From the NCBI GenBank assembly GCA_003024785.1, contig PUQB01000465.1:88501-152500 (forward strand): DNA of 64,000 bases, in the 5' to 3' direction. Numbering within the stretch: position 1 is the first letter of the stretch; every line of letters starts with the position of its first letter. Made by a program: the position numbers and the translations under genes. Below the pieces are notes generated by a model. That model was not told the origin of the DNA, made no database searches, and saw nothing but the letters and a program-made list of their open reading frames with translations. Shown here piece by piece: positions 48,468 through 58,814 of the stretch. This stretch comes from Selaginella tamariscina. Taxonomy: Eukaryota > Streptophyta > Lycopodiopsida > Selaginellales > Selaginellaceae.

Positions 48468-51400
48468 ATGGAGTCGTCGTCAAATTCTGGGTAAGAATTA
48501 AAATAAAATCTGTTATACTCGGATACTTGAACTAATCATTTTTGTATTCAGATGTAGAATTGAGGTGACATTAAAGACAAGAGCAGGAGAAGAGATGGGC
48601 AGGGGGATTCTGGAATCAACATGGCCATATTTTAAGATAAATGGGAAGCGCATTGGAGCAACCATGGCTGCTGTCAAATTAACCTCTGTCACATCTCATG
48701 GACAAGCAAAACAATGGAAAGTAGATTCGCTAGTTAAGCACCCGAAAGCAAGCTGCGAACCCAGATTGGATGATGCTCGACACATATGCCTTGTTCCATC
48801 CAATGTCACGTTCTCGGATCCAGAGGTCGTCAGTTAAACATTAATTTCGGGTGGTTTTGTCGACTTGTGGATAATGACGTTCACGTGTTCACTAATGATG
48901 TTGACCTTGGAGTTCTTCTTCAACTCAACGAAAGCCCATCTATGGAGGGGATCCATCTGGATGTTACTTTCAAAAATTCTTCAGACTCATCGAGTAGGTG
49001 TATTGTCAGGAGATATTGCTTCACAATACAGAAATCGCAGTGGACAATCGTCCCTCTTCACATTGAAGAAGAAACAGCGACATCATAATGGAGATTGAGA
49101 GGATGGCTCGGTCTCAGGTTCTCTACAGATCACGTTCAATTTGCTTAGGGAGCTTTGGGAGCTGGAAGAGTGTACCGAGAAACTAGAACAGCTGCAGTCG
49201 GGGATCACACATGTTGATTCGGATCGCAAAAGAAAATCATCAATCGTTTGTCAGCTGCACCTGTGGCATCTCATGCTGCGATAGTCACAAGGAAATGATG
49301 TTGGATGATAAGATTTATCCTTGTAGGGTTAAATATTGCAGCGTCAACCCAAACTTCAATTACAGGCCACTCAACCAGGAACGTGTAGCTGAGCTCATGG
49401 AGAAGATGAAGGACGACAATTCTTATACCGTTCCACATAATGCTGTTTTGTGTCCATACTATGAAAGAAGGAAGGGCGCTGACAAAGTCTGGATCACAAC
49501 ACCAGAACAACTCATGAAGATTCAGACGGAGAATAAAAATCTATCAAGTACTACATCATTAGTGGCCAGCACACAATAACGGCAGCCCAACGACTTCTCG
49601 AGAACACAACAAAGGAACGATGGCAACAAAACTTTCCGAGCATACCCGTGAGAAGCTGACAAAAAGATCGGCGTTTTTAGCTAAGCCGAATCTCACAATC
49701 GAGCAGTACCATAAGTTATCGGCGGAATGGGACGCTGCCGACACCAACCACTACAACAGCAAAATATGGGAGAAGTTTAAACACACGCGAGCCGTGTGGG
49801 AATCTCTTCAGCGACCACAAAGAGCTACCGCAGGGAATACACAATCTGCGGAATACCGGGTAAGCAAATTGTTTGGGCGGGATTTATCTCGCCGGTATAT
49901 TAATCTGTCTTTTTCCTCAGAGAGTTGAAGAAATTGCAGCAGTTGATTTTGCCCAGGTGGGCGGGAAGGAAACATCCTTTCTGATGATGTTGATTTCTTG
50001 CCCCGAAGATAGGATCTTTGCCAAATGGTTGGGGATTATGGAATCCTTTTCAAAAGGAACACTGAAGAAGAAGCAGACAAGTGAAGGGGAGCCCTCAGAA
50101 AAGTCTGCAAAGAAACCCAGTAAGACGCCGAAGGCTAAGTCTGTTCAATCTACAAAGGATGTAGACAACGATTTCAAGCTCACATGGTTGAAGCCTTTAA
50201 ATGGAACAACGATGGAGGAGATGGAAGTCTTGGCTGATTTGGTGATCGATGGCAAACTACAAATTAATAACAGCAGCCCAACCTCTCCTTTTCATCTCAA
50301 GGCAATGGAGTTGAAGACGGTCAGGCATTTCAAGGAGTGGTTGGGAATACACTGCCACAAACTGGGTTGGACCTCGACTTCAACATATGAAGAGGTCAGC
50401 AAATATTTGCATGTGACGAACGATGATATGCTTGTCGAATGGGTGAACCAATCGGAAGATCTGGCAAGAATCTATTGCACGCCAACGCCAAAAAGGAGAA
50501 CATTGGGATGACGCCTTCTCTTATGGCAGTCCTTCAGCAGCGGAGAACCGAATTGAACCTTATAAAGGAGGATGCTACGAATCACGACAAGCCCTACAGA
50601 TGTTTGTTGTTAGATTCGGAGACTTTATGGGGTAACATCACTGCTTGTAGGAAACCGTTTCAATTGTTCGTGATGGATCGGCGGGTGTCAAAAAATCTTT
50701 CGACAGATAGGGCACTAGAGGATCTGGTGGAGAAACTTAGCCGTGCAAGCATATACATAGAAGGTATTTATTATTGAATTCATGCTTGCGCTCTTCACTG
50801 ATACCTACTTTTTCAGGTATTTATTTCTTGATTCTTGCTCATGTCACCGATACTTTTGCCTTCGCCTTCGCCAAGAAGAATAGACATCGTTGGACAGGAT
50901 TTTATATGAACGATGCTAATCCCAAGTGCATTGATACCGTTGTTCACTTGGTTGTTAGGAATGCGCCAAACAATTTCAAGCTTCCAAATGACTGGCCAGG
51001 CATCTGTTTGCACTCCAACGGCCCTGAACCTCCATCCGATACACCGATAGGTATGAGTGACGTATTCGGCAATGTACGTTATCCAAACATTACAAGTCAA
51101 GCGGCACGGAGCATCGTCAACTTGATTAGGGGTCCTCACAGTGATGCGTGGGTTTTTGACTACTGCACTAGGGGGTCCGTCTTGAAGGAGTGTTACCTTC
51201 GGCATACATGTGTGTTTGCCGTTGAAAAGGATAAGACCATGGTTGAGGACCTGAACAAGTGGATAGATTGGGTCTCAACTGAGTACCCCAACGATTCCAT
51301 AAAGGCGTATTTGAGAAAGTTCCCTCCAGATAAGTGCGATAGCTCTGAAGGTGAATCTGGTTCAATCTCGGAGTCTGAGAACGAACTTCAATCAGATATT

Positions 51401-51562
51401 AGACCGGAAGTTATCTCGAGGAGTACAGAACATTCGCACACTCCAGGACCCATGGAAACATCAATAGAAGATGCAGAAGATCTTGAACCATCTCACAAGC
51501 GGCTTAGACCTTCTTCGCCTCACTCAGAAGGTAATAGCGAAGAAGAATTGATAATGAATTGA
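48468..51562 (+). pseudogene. ParB-like / methyltransferase-like element gene, unit B
   Basis: Exons 48468-48490, 48552-49859, 49921-50763 and 50817-51562, about 970 codons if unbroken. Exon 1 gives MESSSNSG. Exon 2 starts CRIEVTLKTRAGEEMGRGIL, a small domain like the N-terminus of the transposase. It later has the ParB-like FNYRPLNQERVAELMEKM and YYIISGQHTITAAQRLLE, then EHTREKLTKRSAFLAKPN. Exon 3 has KKKQTSEGEPSEKSAKKPSK and a conserved helical part. Exon 4 has HRWTGFYMNDANPK, DVFGNVRYPNITSQAARSIV and VFDYCTRGSVLKEC...FAVEKDK (methyltransferase motif I-like). A lost C at about 48836 makes a stop, and more shifts occur near 48965-49150, 49225-49285 and 50464. Intron 2 contains one palindrome (49876-49893). 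A donor at 51531 could skip the stop and join the FCP1-like exons. Confidence 0.68.
49876..49893. repeat. Palindrome inside intron 2 of the ParB-like gene
   Basis: GGCGGGATTTATCTCGCC lies in the 61-bp intron 49860-49920, 16 bp after the donor. The same intronic copy is present in A2 (about 10800-10817) and C (about 62067-62084). It is one of the very few family members outside an array. Confidence 0.9.
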
Positions 51563-51976
51563 TAGAGTGATGAATAGTTGTAAATGAGTGTAACATAAGG
51601 CATTTTTGTATATTTCTTTTATATTTGTACAGAAAATAAATTCTCAAGGATTAATGAAGCTTTTAGTTCAAACATGGGTCACACATTAACAAGGTAAATA
51701 ATATACCTTGATAATTTTAAGGTCAGCTAATTATCATTTTGCCAGATGTAATGAAATAATTGAGAACATGGATTTTCAGCATTGGCATGAGGTAAGAGAG
51801 GGTTTGGCGACAATTTCTTGTGCCACATGTCAGAATGACAGAGTTCATGCAGGAAATGGATAATAATGCACTCAAAACATCGTTACCATGGGGGCCACTT
51901 CATCATCATTTTTATTGGCTTCAATTCCGAAATCAATTTCTTCAGCGCATGCAATATCTGAATCTGAATGCAAGGA
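51531..51976 (+). pseudogene. FCP1-like exons, truncated in unit B
   Basis: Proposed intron 51531-51632, then exons 51633-51693, 51746-51791 and 51853-51976. The exons match those of A2 (ENKFSRINEAF; CNEIIENMDFQHWHE; EMDNNA). A lost base in GCAGCTC shifts the frame after EMDNNA. The HAD motif is missing because the sequence joins the unit C transposase at AAGGA (51972-51976). Confidence 0.65.
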
Positions 51977-54031
51977 AACTGAGCGTGATTGTTTCAAACA
52001 CACCTTTGGCAACAAGCATTGACAAGTATGCTAGCACATATCTAGAAAATAAAAGTAAGTATGAGCTTGAGAAACCCTTAAGTAAAATGATTTACCTATT
52101 TTTGTTCTCGCCTGCACAATTATCCATCTGTAAAAGCAAATGACGAGGAAGCTTATTTGATGTTGAGGACACATGTACACTATTTGAGCTAGATCCCTCC
52201 ACTGAACCTGAACTCTCAACAGGGCCATCTGTTTTTTGTGCAGGTTGCTGACAATGCCTCTCATATTCCCAAGTAGCCTCAAGTGCAGACGTGTTCATGA
52301 GAGCATTATGTAAAGGTTGAAGGTGTTGTTTCTTCACTTTGAGATCACTGATAGGATTTGTCTGTGAGTGGGCTTCAAGGTTTCTGAAACACATGGCTAA
52401 CGACCCAATAGTGAAATTGGAGTCGCTAGACCAATGTGGAAGTGAAAAGTGTCCATATGACTCACAACCGTGTCCATGTGTTAGCACACCTGTTAAAGAA
52501 ATCGGAAGTTTCATGACATTTCCAAGGCACTTTGGTGTTGCAAAGAGCTTTGGAATGCTGGTCTTTGAATGATCCATCTTGTCATGGATCAAGCACAGGT
52601 ACTCTGATGGGCGTGACACAGAAAGCATGCGGTGTGCATAGTACTGAGACCGACAAGTTTGTTGTGCAATCATGTGGGCCTCCATCTTCCTTTGAATGGT
52701 AGTGATCTCCACCAAGGTTTTTGCACAAGCCTCTGCAGCCTTCAATGATGTACAAGTGTCACACTTAGAAAAGCTAGAGTGTTTTGCAATCTCCACATCC
52801 TTAAAATGAGTATTCCATATGTTGTTGAAGGTACCAGTGCAGATTGCTTGGAGCCCCATCAAACTGAGGCACTTGTTCACATGTTCACACAGTTTCAATT
52901 GAGTGTAGATTGAAGGTAAAACCTTGAGATTTTCCCTGACCCCTGCATTTGTGGTTCGGCATTTGTGAGGCATCCTGTCTGCATTTGCTTCCACAAAAGC
53001 CTTGAGTATCTCTATGGCTGCCATGATGTGAGAGCGGGTTTTGACCAAGCCAGTGTTCCCATGAACTGAGGTTCGCGCTCCATCTAGCCACTCATCCCTC
53101 CGACGGTAGAACGTGGTCTTTGGGATCCCGTATATACTGTACCAAGCTTTGAAGCAGATGGCCACCTTATTAAATACCATGGATGTACTCTGATAACCTG
53201 TGTCCGAGGCCATTCCATCAATACACCCAGTTAGTGCAGCATATACAAACTCATGCCTTTGCTTTTGGGTGAGCATACGAAAGACATGTCTACATTGGGT
53301 AATTTCATTCCGGTCTGCCATCTGACAACACTTCTTCTTGCAACAGTCAATCGTGGAAATGCTCGTAACACTTTCGGAAGATGTAGGATCCATCTTTACC
53401 CTCTTGCTGAAACTTGCAGGGGAAGATCTACAACCCATGAATCGCCTTTTTCTTACAATAGGACCAATGCAAGGAACCTCTTCAAATATGAGTTGTTCTT
53501 CCGGGTTGTTATTATTGAAATCCAACCCAGAATATGTTGAACCATCTTGCCGTCTTAATTCAGATGTTCGCCACCTCACGAGGGATCCAGGATACAATGT
53601 GCCATTAGGTGAAACCTCTGTCACAACTACACCCACGAAGTCGGACCCTAGTTTCTCTTCTGACACTGCTTCCATTGGATTTATAGCTGTGATGATGCCT
53701 CTTCCGACTTCAATCTCACGAAGAAAGAGAATCACCTCATCCATCACAGCAGGCAAGCCATCATCTGGTAAACTCGTGCTACTATTTGTTTGTGACTCTG
53801 CATATTTTGTGTCAGCCTTGACTTCATCCAAATTCCACAATACAGGAGAACCCTCCTCAAATTCCATTCCCAGAACCTCAACATGCTTGAAAATGGTGTT
53901 CACCCATACGTACACACAAGATCCTTGGGAAATATTGTGACATGATGCATTATTATCTCGAACTTCCACAGTTCCATGCCAACTATCTCGTTGTTCCGAA
54001 GAAGACATACTTTATCTCCAGTATTAAACAT
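51972..54031 (-). pseudogene. DUF7869-type transposase-like gene, unit C, 3' truncated
   Basis: ATG at 54031. One base is lost near 53976 (CCATGCC for CCAGTGCC), so the first 18 codons are out of frame. From there an open frame of about 620 codons runs without a break through CCKKKCCQM, FYRRRDEWLDG, CDTCTSLKAAEACAK, LIHDKMDHSKT and LLLQMDNCAGENKNR to the intron (52095-52042). It is the best single open copy of exon 1. Exon 2 (52041-51972) stops after LSFL, before GHTHEDID, at the junction with the unit B FCP1-like exon. Without the C-terminal acidic motif it should be inactive as a transposase. Confidence 0.8.
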
Positions 54032-54182
54032 ATTGTCCTGCACATAAATAATTGTATTATTTATGATATCTGTTTATGCAATATTTTTAAGAAATCTGAA
54101 TTACGGTTACTTAATAATATGCATATGCAATAATACATAATTATGTTTAGAGATAATATCTCATGTTTGATTAATACAACTG

Positions 54183-54925
54183 ATGGGCGGGATTAATCCC
54201 CCACGAATCCCTCCGACGAGGAACGGTCGGCGGGATTAATCCCGCCGCCGACTCAACCCCTTCGGAGAGAGTCGGCGGGATTAATCCCGCCTTGGACTCC
54301 CTCCGACAAGGAAGAGCCGGCGGGATTAATCCCGCCGCCTCTTCCTCCTCGGGGGGAGTCCGGCGGGATTAATCCCGCCGACTCTCTCCGACGAGGAAGG
54401 GAGTCCGGCGGGATTAATCCCGCCGACTCATCCTCGCCGGAGAGAGTCGGCGGGATTAATCCCGCCGGACTCCCTTCCTCGTCGGAGGAAGAGGCGGCGG
54501 GATTAATCCCGCCGGCTCTTCCTTGTCGGAGGGAGTCCAAGGCGGGATTAATCCCGCCCACAATTCTTACGACGGGGAATGGGTGGCGGGATTAAACCCG
54601 CACATAACTCTCTCCAAAACTATGATTTCAAAGAGATCTCGGGATAAATCCTGTCCCCAAATCTTTAAAACAGTGAAGTGGTGGCGAGATTAATCCCGCC
54701 ACCCCTTCCCTGCCTCCTAAAATGGTTGGCGGGATTAATCCCGCCGACAACTCTTTCTAATAAATTCTGGTAACTCTTCATCAGTTGAGAAGGTTATCGA
54801 CGGGATTAATCCCGCCACTCTTTTTCAGTGGCGGAGAAGCATTGCCCGGGAGATGGTGGCGGGATTAATCCCGCCACTTCTTCAAAGAGGCGAAAAAGAA
54901 ATGGCCGGATTAATCCCGCCGCCCC
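54183..54925. repeat. Palindrome array 7, transposase side of unit C
   Basis: About sixteen palindromes, the most regular of the transposase-side arrays. Spacers occur in both orientations: GACTCCCTCCGACAAGGAAG (54295-54314) faces CTTCCTTGTCGGAGGGAGTC (54518-54537). Relative to array 5 it has extra units in one block. Confidence 0.9.
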
Positions 54926-55109
54926 GGTTAACCTAGAATATTAAGTTAAAAGGATATTTAAACGTGATAAATCCCTAACGGAATATATTATAATCCTAAT
55001 GCATTTCTAAACCCCTAAATTGTAATTTTAAGAGAGAATGTAAGAGAGTGAATCTTAATAAGTATTTTTAAATTTGTTTATAATACTTACTTGTAAACAG
55101 CACTGAAGG

Positions 55110-55299
55110 CGCCGTGCTTTCCTATAAAGAATAGCACCCAATTTAATCTCGCTCCTGAGATGATCACTATGAAGAAAAAAGAAGATCTAAAGAGTGAAAA
55201 ATACAGAAATGAAGAAACCCTTGCCGGAGAAAGAACCAGATCTGAATTTGAGTGGGAAATTAAATGCATTTTCAAATTTATGTCAGACCGACAATACAT
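55110..55299 (-). other. Conserved block with kinase-loop-like exon end, unit C
   Basis: Nearly identical to 43376-43564, with a 3-bp difference near 55280 (TTTATGTCAGACC). It ends IGKHGAFSAVYK before a donor-like sequence. Confidence 0.4.
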
Positions 55300-56290
55300 A
55301 TGTCAGAAATTCAAAATTTTTAAAAAGAACAGAAAATAAAATTTAAGATGAGTTGACACAAATATCCGACACTCTGACATATATACTCTCCAGTTCCAAT
55401 GAGTATTTTAAAATTGCATTTAATGTTATTCAAGTGATTCAAGCTGTTTAATATTACGAAATTTTAGACTATATTCTACATTCTTAGTATTCAAGTATAT
55501 TTATATATATATATATATAAATATATACTTATACAATAAATAAATTGATATATTATTATGTATCATTTAAAATATATTCATAGTCTGTTTATTATTATTA
55601 TTTTCTTAATTACTCGAGTATTTAGTTTTCATTTCCTAGTATCAATGGGATATTCTTTAATATTTTATTAATATTTGAAGAATATTCTAATATTAAACCT
55701 GATTATCATAATTAAATTAGTCTTGTTCTTAATTATTGCAGTAATTATTCTACATTTGTATATATTAATGGGATTTTCTCAATTAATTTGTTATTATTTC
55801 AAGAATATTCATGTGTTAAACCTTATTATCAATATTAAATTAATACACACTATGAACATATTTTAAATTATACATAATAATACATCATTTTATCTAATAT
55901 ATAGTCATATATAGTTTTAATAATATATATATTAATATCATTTCCTTAATTACTTGAGTAATTAATCTTCTTTATATTAATGGGATATTCTTTATTATTT
56001 TCTTATTATTCCAAGAATATTCCAATATTAAACATGATTATGATAATTAATTTAGTTAATTATTTGAGTACTTAATTTACATTTGTATATATTAATGGGA
56101 TTTTCTCAATTAATTTCTTATTATTTCAAGAATATTTCAATGTTAAACCTTTTTATCAATATTAAATTAATATATATTATTAAAACTATATATGGCTATA
56201 TATTAGATAAAATCATATATTATTATGTATAATTTAAAATATGTTCCTAGTGTGTTTATTAATTTTATTTTCTTAATTATTCGATGTTTG
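55300..56290. repeat. AT-rich repeat field, unit C
   Basis: Same composition and order as in unit B; closer to unit A2 near 55840-55930 (ATTAATACACACTATGAACA) than unit B is. No coding sequence. Confidence 0.75.
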
Positions 56291-56514
56291 TTTTGCACAC
56301 ATATATAAACACAATCATAAATTTACACACGCATTACAAGAACTTACAAAAACACATATGCACACACATGCACAACCCTAAACCAAACTGAAGAAATATG
56401 TTGCTTCTTTATTGAAAACATCATGTTCAACGCATGTATGATATATGTACTCAATCTGTGTATATGTAACACATTGAATTTACATGTGTAATATTTATAT
56501 TAAGCTTGTTGGGA

Positions 56515-57000
56515 GCAAACCCTAAACCCTAAACCCTAAACCCTAATATGTAACACAATGAATTTACTCATGTAATATGTATGTATGTCTGTGTGTATAC
56601 ACGTGTGCATGTATATATGTGTACTTTCTGTCTTCTCTCATACATACACACCATGCATGATCCATGTTAATATGTACTGTCTCTCTTCTCTCAAACATAC
56701 ACACCATGCATGATCTATAATATGTACTCGGTCTCTCTAATATTATGTACTAATATGTATGTATGTCTGTGTGTATAATACACACCATGCATGATCCATA
56801 TTAATATGTACTGTCTCTCTTCTCTCATATACTATGTATGTATATCTGTGTATAATATGTGTAAGTATATATGTGTACTAATATATGCAATGTGTACAAA
56901 AATAATTTTTCAACACTCTCTCTTCTCTCATACATACACACCATGCATGATCCATCCTAAATCCAAAACCCTAAACCCTAAACCCTAAACCCATGTAATA
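56515..57000. repeat. Interstitial telomere-like repeats, unit C
   Basis: CCCTAAA tracts at about 56518-56545 and 56966-56993. The middle tract seen in A2 and B is missing, with a shorter segment between. CATGCATGATCC copies alternate as before. Confidence 0.85.
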
Positions 57001-57365
57001 TGTGTGTATGTCTGTGTGTATACACGTGTGTATGTATATATTATGTGTATTAATATATGCAATGTGTACACATGAAACTTTAACACTCTCATGGACACAC
57101 ACATGTTAAATCCCTGCATGATTTATATTTTTGAGGTGTATGTGATACACCCACACACGCACGCGCTAATAATATAATGAAAGAATATTCGTTTAGGGCG
57201 AATCTATATTTTATTCTTTTTAGGGTTTAAGTATATTCTCAGAAGGAATATTCTATTAGGGTTGATATATATATTTAATTCCTTTAGGGTTTAGGTATAT
57301 TCTTAGGGTTTCAAGAGGCGGCGGCTGTGAAATCGGCGGCGGCGGCTGTGCACACAGGTGAGATC

Positions 57366-57396
<31 letters not shown>

Positions 57397-57614
57397 ATAT
57401 GTATAGGAGTGTGCGTATAATTTTTTCTTAGTTTTATCTCTCGCACACACACGCACACTCCTGTGTATGTATATGTGTCTGTATGATTTATTTGTTTCGC
57501 TCACACACGTACACACGATATACATATACACATATATATATATATACCTATATACATATATACATACATATATTATGTGTACCAGTATCTGTAAATTTTT
57601 TTTATTGATCTTGC

Positions 57615-57692
<78 letters not shown>

Positions 57693-57779
57693 GTGTACCA
57701 GTATCTGTAAATTTTTTTTATTGATCTATCTCTCCCACACACACGCGCACTGCTTTACACACACACACACACACACACA

Positions 57780-57850
<71 letters not shown>

Positions 57851-58810
57851 CAATGCATATTAACAAATAGTATACAACACTAGTTTATATATATGCTTAT
57901 ATATTCATAATATACACACATATATATATGTGTGTGTTTATCTGTATAATTTTATTTATTTATTAGTTTTATCTCTCGCACACACACGCACACTCCTGTG
58001 TATGTATATGTGTGTGTGTGTGTGTTTGTTTATCTGTATGATTTTATTTGTTTCGCTCACACACGCATACACACAATATACATATACACATATATATATA
58101 CCTATATACATATATACATACATACAACACTAGTTTATATATATGCTTATATATTCACAGACTCTCTCTTTCTCTATAGATTATATATCTATTACACACA
58201 TATATATGTGTGTGTTTATCTGTATAATTTTATTTATTTATTAGTTTTATCTTTTGCACACACACGCACACTCCTGTGTATATATATGTGTGTGTGTGTG
58301 TTTGTTTATCTGTATGTTTTTATTTGTTTCGCTCACACACGCATACACACAATATACATATACACATAATATATACCTATATACATATATACATACATAC
58401 AACACTAGTTTATATATATGCTTATATATTCACAGACTCTCTCTCTTTCTCTATATTATATATCTATATACACACATATATATGTGTGTGTTTATCTGTA
58501 TAATTTTATTTATTTATTAGTTTTTATCTTTTGCACAACACACGCACACTCCTGTGTATTATATATGTGTGTGTGTGTGTTTGTTATCTGTATGATTTTA
58601 TTTGTTTCGCTCACACGCATACACACGATATACATATACACACATATATACCTATGTACACACATATATTAGGTGTACCAGTACTGTATATAGTTTATTT
58701 TTATTTATCTATCTTTGCACACACACGTACACTCCTATACATACATACATACATACATATATATACACACACACACATATATATGTGTGTGTTTTTTATC
58801 TCGCTAAGCC
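57000..58810. repeat. Leader-like stretch and TG/TA minisatellite field, unit C
   Basis: 57190-57360 is the conserved stretch with GGCGGCGGCTGTG twice. The minisatellite field is longer than in B. It includes an uninterrupted (TA)n run of about 65 bp at 57783-57848 and duplicated 57590-57730 segments. Confidence 0.83.
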
Positions 58811-58814
58811 CTCG

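Larger units (their letters stand above)
34965..51976 (+). mobile_element. Composite element unit B (also right arm of giant palindrome)
   Basis: This is the inverse copy of unit A2. It has arm-distal DNA (34965-39495), transposase-like gene (42597-39496, minus), array 5, conserved block, AT-rich field, telomere-like repeats, minisatellites, array 6, inverted repeat, ParB-like gene (48468-51562, plus) and the start of the FCP1-like part, which is cut at 51976 where unit C begins. The palindrome arm ends at the same place. Confidence 0.8.

Noticed and set aside
49271..49510. Minus-strand open frame opposite the ParB-like exon, conserved in all copies
   Set aside because: It is the antisense shadow of a coding exon; the plus-strand frame has the recognisable motifs and splice sites.
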